DNA from: Moringa oleifera
Lineage: Eukaryota > Streptophyta > Magnoliopsida > Brassicales > Moringaceae
DNA: 64,000 nucleotides
Direction of reading: 5' to 3'
Assembly: GCA_021397835.1 (NCBI GenBank)
Contig: JAJFZO010000168.1
Span: 5,642,001-5,706,000, forward strand
This document shows, piece after piece, positions 12,665 to 23,716 of this stretch. The notes beneath the pieces were generated by a model, which made no database searches, was not told the DNA's origin, and was given only the letters and a program-made list of their open reading frames with translations. The translations under genes were made by a program, and so were the position numbers. Position 1 is the first letter of the stretch, and each line of letters begins with the position of its first letter.

Positions 12665-14402
12665 GATATTGAGGATCAGTTAAAATAGCCACCATTCTTT
12701 ATATTAGCTACAAAACATGAAGAAGATTAAGATATGTGTTTATTACCTATGGGGAAATTCTTTAAATAATAATCAATAAAAACAACTCATACATAGTTTC
12801 ACAAGTCAAATTCAAAAGTAGGGCTAGTAACCATATATTTTTCAGCGAATTGAGCTTGACTTAGCTTATTTACAAAAAAGTCCAATGGTTTCTAGCTTAA
12901 GTCTTATAATCATTGTTTTTCATTTAATTAAAATTTTTTATTAAATTGATCTGCATAGATTTTATTGAATTGATTCAATATGGCTTATTTAATATCAAAA
13001 GTTGGCCCATTTAATATTCAATACAATAACCATAATGTGGTTATATACAATTTGATAGGTTAAGTTCAGAGAAGGTCGTTTAAAAAGCCCAATGGGCTTT
13101 ATTATTAGTTAGACTTAGGCCTATTTTAACCATAAATTGATTCTACTCATTAAAATTATTTTTTTGTTTAAAGAATTTGATGTTCTATGAAGTAAAGCAT
13201 TACCTTATTTGCAAGTGACATCACTTGATGCAAGTTAAATGTGCTTATCGATGCATATTTCTTACAGATAGTTTCATAATTTTCTTTTAGTAAGTAAGTT
13301 AAGGTTAGTGAAAAGTTGAGTAGTTGAATAAACCAAATCGAATCATTGATTTCAAATAAGTTTAGTTTAGTTTATTTTTAAATTTAAAATTTTGATTTTA
13401 TTGAGTAAAAACTATTTAACTCAATTTATTAATCGAGTCGACTAAAGTCAAATGCTAAAAAATAAATCAAAATAGAATCGAATCGTATATGTGGGAATTT
13501 ATTAAATTTCATGGTGAACTCATCATATTCTTGTGCTCTTAACCTATCTAATAATACATAGATATAAAAGCGAGTAAACATCCTTTTTTCTTATTAACTT
13601 ATTTTTTAAAAAAATATTCTTCCTCTTTTATAGTTTACTTTTAGTTAAGATTAATTTTTTCTTCTCTCATTTCAAGTAAATTCTTAATTTATAATAAAAT
13701 AATTAGCCTTTTAACAATTTTTTGTTTATGTTAATATCAAAAAATTAATATTATTTTTTTAAATTTTTTTGAATTCATATATATATATACTGTCCCTTCT
13801 TGAAAATGATTTTTTCATGATAATTCCAAATCCCAAACTCTTTATTTGTCACAAATTTATACTTATTTCACAATATATATTTTAAAATTTTCTTTGTTTA
13901 ATAGATTTTTTTTCGTGTAAGATGCGAAAGTTATGAGTTTTTATCTATGAATTAAATATTATAATTTGATTACCATTAATTGAAAATTTTAATATATAAA
14001 AAATATAATACGGTGGAAGTCTATGTAATGATGTGATCTCACTGTGAAATGTGAAAATCTACTTAAGACATTGCACAGTGGATACTTACCAAATCGCCCT
14101 GTAATGACTCTATTGCCGAGCGCTTTATTGAGGAAAAAGAGCTTGAATGGGAGTCTGAGATCAACTTTTTTTTTTTTGGCTTTTCTTTGATTTGATGACC
14201 TTTTATTTTTGAAAAAGAAAATATAAGATGAAGATGTGACCATGTTTCATCAAATCCATCAAATTGGAAATGACATGGAGAGGATCAGTTGGGCATAGAG
14301 TCAAAAACTATATTTATTAATAGCATTGGCTTGGCAATGTATTAATAGTTCTAGAATTAGCTATGAACTAAGTATGGCCTGAGAAGTTTCCTTTCATTTT
14401 TA
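12665..14402 (+). pseudogene. Array unit 2 (internally deleted)
   Basis: This unit follows the AT-rich spacer of its neighbours up to about 13,995. There it jumps straight into the tail of the WD40 exon remnant (about 14010-14090, matching the AATGATGTGATC block of the other units). Compared with unit 3 roughly 2.5 kb is missing, including all other exon remnants. Confidence 0.72.
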
Positions 14403-17400
14403 GGCATTGAGAATTTATTAAAAAAACTAACTTTTTTTATATTGGTTATAAAAGATAAAGAATATTAAGATATGCATTTATTATCTATAGGGAAATTCTT
14501 TAAATTATAGTCAATGAAAATAACCCATGCATAGTTTCACAAGTCAAATGATTGGCCAGTAACCATATATTTTTAAGTGAATTGAGCTTGATTGAGCCTA
14601 TTTATGGAAAAAAAGTTCAATGATTTTCAGCTTAAGTCTTATAATAATTGTTTTGCATTTAATTAAAATTATTTATTAAATTGACTTACCTAAATTTTGT
14701 TAAATCGATTCAATATAGCTTCTTTAAGATCAATAACTTAGCGCATTTAATATTCGATATGATAACCATAATGTGGTTATATATAATTTGATAGGTTAAA
14801 CTCGAAGAAAGTTGTTTAAAAAGCCCAATGACCTTTTTTATTAGTTGGACTTGGGCCTATTTTAGCCATAAATTGATTCAACTCATTAAAATTATTTTTT
14901 ATTGAAAGAATTTGAGGTTCCATGAAGTAAACCATTACCCTATTTGTGAGTGATATCGCTTGATGCAAATTAGATGTGCTTGTCCAAGCATATTTCTTAC
15001 AGATGGTTTCATAATTTTCTTTTAGTAAGTAAAAATTAGGGTGAGTAAAAAGTTGATTAGCTGAATATATCGAATTGAATCGTTGGTTTTGAATCAGTTA
15101 AGTTTAGTTTTTTTTAAAAAAATTAAAATTTTGACTTATTTGAGTAAAAAATATTTAACTTGAATTATTAATTAAATCAATTTAAGTTAAATGAAAAAAA
15201 ATAAATCAAAATATAATCGAATCGTATATGTGTGAAATTATTAAATTTTACGAGTGAACTTATCATATTATTATACTCTCAACCGATCTAATAATACATA
15301 GATATAAAAACAAGAAAATATCCTTAACCTAACTTTTTTTCTATTAACTTATTTTCTTGAAAAATTCTTGTTCCATTTTCTTTGTCGTTTACTTTCAGTC
15401 AAGATTAAGTTTTTCTTTTCCCATTTCAAGTAAATTCTTAATTTATAATAATTAGTTTTCAATTAATTTTTTGTTTATGTTAATAACAAAATATAAATAT
15501 TATTTTGAATTAAAAACTTTAAATTTTAAATTAATATATATGGTCTCTTCTTAAATGACTTTTTCATGATAATTCCGAACCTAAACTATTTATTTTGTCA
15601 TAAATTTATATTATTTCACAATATATACTTTATAATTTTCTTTATTTAATAACTTTTTTCATATAACATGTTAAAGTTATGAGTTTCTATTTATGAATTA
15701 ATTATTATAATTTGATTGCTATTCTTGAAAATTTTAATATATAAAATATATATTTAAACTTGCATTATATGTTATTTTAAGATTTTTTTAATTTTTTATT
15801 AATTACATCTAAAATAAAACTTATATAATAATTTTATTTCAGATTTTAATATTTTTTTGTTGACTAAAACATAAAATTTTATATTTCAATATTATGATTA
15901 TTTCTTAAAGAAAATCGAAGAAACCAAGCAGAACGAAATCGAACTAAAGTTTGTTTGATTTGGTCGAGATTTTTATATTTGATCCATTCGATTCGAGATC
16001 AATTCTTTCAAAACCAATTAAAATTAATTTAGAGCTAAGTTAAATTCTAAGCCAAATCAAATCGAACCATGGTTTCCCTAAATTAAAAGTTTAACTTGAA
16101 TTTTGTGTGAATAAATGATATTTTATTTTAATTTATTAAAAATTTCCTTGTAGAGAGAAATGTGACGGTTCTGTTTTGAAACAAATTAGGCAAGTTGTTT
16201 TTTTTTTTTTTATTCATGTGAGTAAATGACATTAGATATGTTAGTCAATGCATATCTTTTTGTATAGATATACAAAACGGATGCACCTCTTAAAAAAATA
16301 TTAAACAGGTGTCTTTTTTTGACTTATTTCATACCAACTCTCACTATTACTCTATATAATATCAAGCTCTACCCCAATCTCAATTTAAAGTGTTCATATC
16401 TTTTTGAACTCACAATTTTCCTTTTAAAATTCAATGTTTTTATAGCAGTGGTGATTATAGGCTTCAATGGCTGAAACGAAAATTTTCCTCTGTCCTAGTT
16501 ATTTTCATCATAAACTCCTCATTTTCAAGGTAAATATCACACGATCATCAATGTTTTCATTCCTAGTATACATTTTTTATATTGAGTCAAATTTTTGATC
16601 AAGATTTTTATTTAGTTTGATATATGCTTTAATTTCATGGAATTTTTTAAAATTACATTACAGGATGATGATGAAGCTATCCTTGATCTAATCAGTCAAA
16701 GTAGCAATGGCATGGAGAGGATCGAGTTAGGCACAGAGCTAAGGAGCATTGACTTCATCTTCTTTTTTGTATGCTTTACTCACATTCCAAACATTAAGAA
16801 TATTTTATGGAAAAATTAGTAACCTTCACCGCGTGCTTGGGAAGAGCCAACATCAGTGACACCTGCACTGCTAGGGAGGCCAACAGCCATGAAGAAAGGG
16901 CAGAAACCTCCTCCACGGTAACATATAATTTTTGTTTAGTTTGAAGTCTCCTTTTGTGTGCATCATAGTTTTTGTTTTATCTTAATTTCTCTTGCGTCAA
17001 AATATCTAATTAGATTCTTTTTAGGTGAGTAATAATCAAATAAACCCTTTACAAGATCTAAAAGATCTAGAATAATTAAATCTAATTATCAATTAGTAAT
17101 TCCATAAAAGTAAATTAGTTTTGTTTTTATTTTGAATTAAAGTATTTGAGACTATCACATATGTTCCTGCTGTTCCACCCCTTAAATTATATTACTCTCT
17201 ATTTTAAATACAATCTTAAAAAGTTTTTCATGTAATTAAGACATTTTAATTTTGTTTTCTTCTGATTACTCTTAATCTTATTAATCTATAGTATTATCCC
17301 TATAGGAAATCAATAGGTAGCAAGGCAGTGTTGTCCAACAAATGATGAAAAGAGGTGAAAGTTCAATACAATATCCCTCTGCAGTGCAAACTGAAAGAGG

Positions 17401-18787
17401 TAAAAGGTCCACCATATGTTACAGCAGAGATTTACCTCAAGCTTATCAATCGCATCAATTGATGCTGGGGGAGACGAGAAGGTGATACTTTTCTTTTGGT
17501 CCCTTTAAAAATTTCTTATCTTTTGTGGTTTTTGAAAGTATTATTCTCAGTATCAGCTTGCATTAAACAACATCTATGATGTTTAAATTTTTTTGAGGAT
17601 ACTTAGGGTAGTAAACTGAAGTTGTGAGGAAATACATGTTTTTGAATGAATGAAGGAGTTAAAAGTTAAAATTCAAGAGGAAAAGGTAAGATCTTGTAAG
17701 TCACATGTCCTTTGGTTATCATATATATATCCAAAACTTAATGATTGATTAATTTATAAACAAAAACTTGTTTTTATCAAATTTCATCCTATTAATTTGC
17801 TTTATTCTTTTAGTCTTGATAAAATTTAATTATTTCCTTTGCAAGATTTTTCAAATCCTGCGAGCCAAAATCTTGTGAATGTCAACATAAAAGCCTTGGA
17901 TGATGCTAATAAGATAAATTCTCCTTCTAATGTCTTAGAACGTTGCCTAATTGCTTCCAATAAATGTAAACCTAAAGATAAGTCTTTAAGAATATAAACA
18001 AAAAAGCTCTCTATAGTTCTTTTTATTTTTGTTTCATTTTTATTCAACTGACTTCTTTAATTTAATTCATTCTTTCTACAGCATAATAAATCATCATGCA
18101 AGTTTGTAGGGCTTATCAAGCAAGTGAAGCTAGTGGATTTCCACCCAAGAAACACATATGTTCTTTGCTCATTCCATAGTAATGATGTGACATGATTGTA
18201 AAAAGTGAACGTCTACTTTGGACATTGCAGAGTGGACACCTGCCAGATCACTTTACAAGGTGCTTTACTAAGGAGAAACAGTTCGAGTTGGAGCCTGAGA
18301 TCAACCCTTTTTTTATTTTACCTTTTCTTTGAATTAATGACTCTTTTTTTTTGAAAAAAAAAAAGATATGAAGATGAAGCCATGTTTGATCAAATCCATC
18401 GAATTGGTAACGGCATAGAGAGCATATATTGGGCATAGAGCTAAAAAGAACCAATTTCATTTTCTTCTTTTATTTCTTTTCTGTATTCTTTGTTCACATT
18501 TGATCAAATCCATCAAATTGGCAATGGCATGGAGAGGATCAGTTGGGCATACAGTCAAGAAAAATCGATCTTATTTTCTTCTTTTATTTCTTTTATTTCT
18601 CTTTTTTTACTTCTATTCCAAACCTCAGGCGTATTCTTTCATGGAAACATAAATCTATCTTTGTTTCAATCCACCTTTAACCCTCTCGAGCATTATATCT
18701 ATTGGTAGTATTGGCTAGGCAATGTATTAATAGTTCTAGAATTAGCTATAAACTAAATATGGCCTAAGGAGCTTCCTTTTATTTTTG
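14403..18787 (+). pseudogene. Array unit 3, LEUNIG-like exon remnants
   Basis: Remnants on the + strand: AARG...GRAE exon at about 16861-16923, readable as DTCTAREANSHEERAETSST against [20 protein letters not shown] in the intact gene; Gln/Met-rich segment at about 17310-17480; basic exon at about 17650-17695; acidic exon at about 17830-17975; WD40 exon at about 18078-18235, with the FHPRNT stretch still readable. The 3' module containing ATGGCATGGAGAGGATCA is tandemly doubled at 18385-18480 and 18500-18620. An open frame at 16637-16819 is not a gene. Confidence 0.8.
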
Positions 18788-21700
18788 GACATTGAGGATA
18801 TGTTAAAACAACCAACATTCTCTATATTGGTTACAAAAGATGAAGAAGATTAAGATATGCTTTTTTTTTTGTTTATAGAGAAATTTTTTAAATAATAGTC
18901 AATATATAAAAATAACTTATACATTGTTCCATAAGTCAAATTCGCAAATAGGGCCAGTAACCATATATTTTTAAAAGAATTGAGCTTGACTAAGCCTATT
19001 TACCAAAAAAAAAAAATCCAATGATTTTCAACTTAAGTCTTATAGTAATTGTTTTGTGTTTAATTAAAATTATTTATTAAATTGACTCATATATTTTGTT
19101 GAATTGATTCAATATGGCTTAGTTAAGATGAATAACTTGGCCCATTTAATATTCAATATGATACCCCATAATGTGGTTATATATAATTTGATAGGTTAAG
19201 CCCGGAGAAGGTCGTTTAAAAAGCCTAATGAGCTTTTCTATTAGTTGGACTTGGGCTTATTTTAGCCATAAATTAATTCTACTCATTAAAATTATTTTTA
19301 TTGAAAGAATTTGAGGTTCTATGAAGTAAAGCGTTATCCTATTTGTAAGTGATATCACTCAATGCAAATTAGATGTGCTTGTCTATGCATATTTCTTACT
19401 AATAGTTTCATAATTTTCTTTTAGCAAGTAAAAGTAAGGGCAAGTAAAAAGTTGATTAGCTGAATAAACTGAATCAAATCGTTGATTTTGAGTAAGTTTA
19501 GTTTATTTTTTTAAAAAAAAATTAAAATTTTGATCTTACTTGTGTAATAAATATTTAACCTGAATTATTAATCAGGTCAATTTAAGTTAAATGCTAAAAA
19601 TAAATCAAAATACAATCAAATCATATATGTGTGAAATTATTAAATTTTACGAGTGAACTCATCATATTATTATGCTCCAAGCCTGTCTAATAACATATAG
19701 ATATAAAAGCAAGTAAATATCCTTAACCTAATTTTTTTCCTATTAAATTATTTTTTTAAATAATCGACCGATTAGCAACAATCATTCTATGGTTGAACAT
19801 CAAAATCGGTCATTGTTACTTTCAGTCAAGGTTAAGTTTTTTTTCTCTCATCTCAAGTAAATTCTTAATTTATAATAATTAGTTTTCTAATTATTTTTTG
19901 TTTATGTTAATAAATAAAAATAAATACCATTTTGTTTAAAAAAATTTAAATTAATATATGTGGTCTCTTCTTAAATGACTTTTTCATGATAATTCCAAAC
20001 CCCAACCTATTTATTTGTCATAAATTTATCCTTATTTCACTATATATACTTTATAATTTTCTTTATTTAATAGCTTTTTTTCTTATAACATGTTAAAGTA
20101 ATGAGTTTCTATTTATGAATCAATTATTATAATTTGATTGCTATTAATCAAAATTTTTAATATATAAAATATATATTTAAACTTGCATGATATGTTATTT
20201 TATAATTTTTTAATTTTTTATTAATTACTTTTGAGATTGATAATTTCTTTTCATAATAAGAATAATATGTGATTTAATAAGTGCTTAATTTAATACTTAA
20301 TTTGGGTTGAATATTCTTTTATAATTTAAAATTTATATTACAATTTTATTTTAGATTTTTTATTTATTTTTTATTGACTAAAACATAAAATTTTATATTT
20401 TAACATTATGATTATTTCTTAAAGAAAATCAATGAAATCGAACTAATGTTTGTTTGATTTGGTTCAAATTTCTATATTTGATCCATTCGATTCAAGTTTA
20501 ATTTTTTGAGCCAATTAAAATTGATTTAGGGCTAAGTTAGATTCCAAGCCAAATCGAGCCGAACCATGATTTTCCCAAATTAAAAGTTCAACTTGAATTT
20601 TGTGTGAATAAATGATATTTTATTCTAATTTATTAAAAATTATGAAGAGAAATATAAAGATTCTATTTTGAAACAAATTAGGCAATTTTTATTTTTTTTG
20701 GTTCATTGAGTTAATGACATTGGATATACTGGTCACGCATATCTTTTAGTATAGATATACAACACGGATGCACTCCTAGATAATATATTAATTAAGTGTT
20801 ATTTTTTTTGACTTATTTCATAACAACCCTCATTATTGCTTTTTATAATATCAAGCTTCACTGTAGTACTTTTCATAAATCTATTCATTTCAATCTCAAT
20901 TTACAATGTTCATGTCTTTTTAATCTTACAATTTTCTTATCATAATTCAATGTTTTTATAGCAGTGGTGATTATAGGCTTCAATGGCTGAAACGAAACTT
21001 TGCTTTATCTTAGTTGTTTTCATCGTAAACCCCTCATTTTTAAGGTAAATATCACACGATCATCGATGTTTTCATTTCGATTATAAATTTTTCCTATCGA
21101 GTCAAATTTTTAATCAAGCTTTTTGTTTAGTTTGACATATGCGTCAATTTCATGTACTTTTTTTAAGATTACATTGCAGGATGAAGATGAAGCTATCCTT
21201 AGTCTAACCCGTCAAGGTAGTAATGGCATGGAGACGATTAAGCTAGGCACAGACGTAAGAAGCATCAGCTTCATCTTCTTACTCCGTTTTTCTTTGTATG
21301 CTTTACTCACATTCCAAACATTAAGTATATTTTATGGAAAAATTAGAAACCTTCATCGTGTGCTTGGGAAGAGCCAACATTAAAAGACACCTGCACTGCT
21401 AGGGAAGCCAACAGTCATGAAGAAAAGGTAGAAACCTCTCCACGATAATGTGTAATTTTTGTTTTGTTTGAAGTCTATTTTTGTGTGCATTCATAGTTTT
21501 CATTTTATCTTAATTTCTCTTGTGTAAAATATCCAATTAGATTTTTTTTGGGCTGAATAATAATCAAATAAACCCTTTCAAGATCTAAAAGGTTTTTAAT
21601 CTTCCATTGATATCAAAATAATCAAATTTAATATCAATTAGTAATTCTAAAAAAGCAAAATTAGTTTCTTTTTTTTTTTGAATTAAAGATATTGAGATTA

Positions 21701-23716
21701 TCACATATGTTCCTGCTGTTTCACCACTTAAATTACATTACTCTTTTTTTTTAAATACTATCTTAAAAGTTTTTTCCTATAATTAAGACAATTTAATTTT
21801 GTCCTTTTTTATTACTCTTAATCTTATTAATCTATGATGTTATCCTTGTAGGAAATCGATAGGCAGCAACGCAGTGTTGCCTAATAAATGATGAAAAGAG
21901 GTGAAAGTTCAATGCCATGTTCCCTTGCTGCGTAAACTGAAAGAGGCAAAAGTTCCACCCTATGGTGTGGTAGAGATTAACTTAAGTTTACCAACTGCAT
22001 CAATTGATGCTGGGGGAGATAAAAAAAGTGACTGTTTTTCTTTTGGTGCCCTTACAAATTTCTTATCTTTTGTGGTTTTTGAAACTATTATTCTTAATAT
22101 TAGCTTGCATTAAATAACATTTAAGATATTCAAAGTTTTTTGAGGATGCTTGGCGTAATAAATTGAAATTGTGAGGATGTAAATGTTTTTGAATAATGTT
22201 TGTGTCCAAGAATCTTAGATGAGGCCTTCTAACTTAAATGTATTAATAGTTATTGATATGATTGAGAAGTTGCATGTTAGTTTGAAGTGTATGTATATAC
22301 ATACTTGAGACATTTATTATCAAATTTTATTGGATCCTTGACTGATGGGTGACTAATAAGAACGAACCAAATTATGCCTATTGTTAGTCAAACTTACAAT
22401 GCATCCGTAACTATTTCAACAACTAGAAAAATATCAAGCACCACAAGAGGTTAGTTCTGCTGAAACCTTTAGTGGAAATTAAAATGCATATTCATGCAGT
22501 TTTCCATTTCATATTCCTTTTTTTTTTTTTTTTTGGAGGGGGGGGGGGGGGGGAAGGGGGGGATTAGAATGAAAGAAAGAGGCAAAACCATTAAAATTTA
22601 AGAGAAAAAGGCAAGATCTTGGTAAGTCACATGTCCTTTAGTTATCATATGTATCAAAACTTAATGATTGATTAATTTATAAATACAAACTTATTTTTAT
22701 CAAATCACATCCTATTAATTTGCTCTCTTTTTTTAGTCTTGATAAAATTTAATTATTTTCATCCATAAGATTTTTCAAATCCAGCGAGATCTTACGAATA
22801 TCAACATAAAATCCTTGGATGATGCTGATAAGTTAAATTATCCTTTCAATGTTTTAGACTGTTGCCCAAACCACTTCCAATAAAAATGAAGCTAAAGGTA
22901 AGTCTTTGAGAATATAAAGAAAAAGTACTTTATAGTTCTCCTTGTTTTTGTTTCATTTTTATTTTACTGACTTCTTTAATTTAATTCAATCTTACTACAG
23001 CCTAGTAAATCATTACTCAAGTTTGTGGGGCATATCAAGCAAATGAAGCTAGTGGCTTTCCACCCAAGAAACACGTAAGTTCTTTACTCATGCAATAGTG
23101 ATGATGTGATCTGATTATGAAAAGTGAAAATTTGCTTAAGACATTGCAGAGTGGACACCCACTAGATCACTTTAGAAGGGCTGCATTGCAAGGTGCTTTA
23201 CTAAGGAGAAAGAGTTTGAGCTAGAGTCTGAGATCAGCCATTTTTTATTTTGCCTTTTCTTTGATTTGATGACCTTTTTTTTTGTTTTGAAAAAAACATA
23301 TGAGATGAAGATGTAGCCATGTCTGATCAAATCCGTCAAATTGGCAATGGCATGGAAAGGATCAGTTGGGCGTAGAGCCAAGAATAACTAATTTCATTTT
23401 CTTCTTCTATTTCTTTTTTCTCTTCTTTACTCACATTCGATTAAATCCATCAAAATGACAATGGCATGGAGAGGATCAGTTAAGCATAGAGCAAAGAAGA
23501 ACCAATCTTATTTTCTTCTTTTATTTCTTTCTTTCTCTTCTCTACTCCCATTCCAAACCTTAAGCATATTTCTTCTATGAAGACATAAATCCACCTTTGT
23601 TCCACCTTTAATCCTCTTGAACATTGTATTTATTAGTAGCATTGGCTTAGTAATGTATTAATATTTCTAGAATTAGCTGTAAACTAAATAGGGCCTTAGG
23701 AGTTTCTTTTCATTTT
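18788..23716 (+). pseudogene. Array unit 4, LEUNIG-like exon remnants
   Basis: Closest in structure to unit 3. Remnants on the + strand: AARG...GRAE exon at about 21387-21450; Gln/Met-rich segment at about 21850-22020; MPPVNQ-exon equivalent at about 22340-22455; basic exon at about 22565-22620; acidic exon at about 22760-22890; WD40 exon at about 23000-23155. It shares with unit 3 the doubled ATGGCATGG module (23325-23425 and 23440-23570). It also has a T17/G16 homopolymer stretch at 22518-22562. Confidence 0.8.
22518..22562. repeat. T17 / G16 / G7 homopolymer stretch
   Basis: A run of 17 T is followed by GGA, 16 G, AA and 7 G. It lies inside array unit 4, just before the basic-exon remnant, where the other units have only a T run. 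Such a G run can form a quadruplex and is also a typical place for sequencing or assembly error. Confidence 0.85.

Noticed and set aside
16637..16819. Open frames at 16637-16819, 21123-21383 and 21901-22113 as small genes
   Set aside because: They lie inside the repeat units at the same relative positions, differ by frameshifts between units, and are explained as decayed array sequence.
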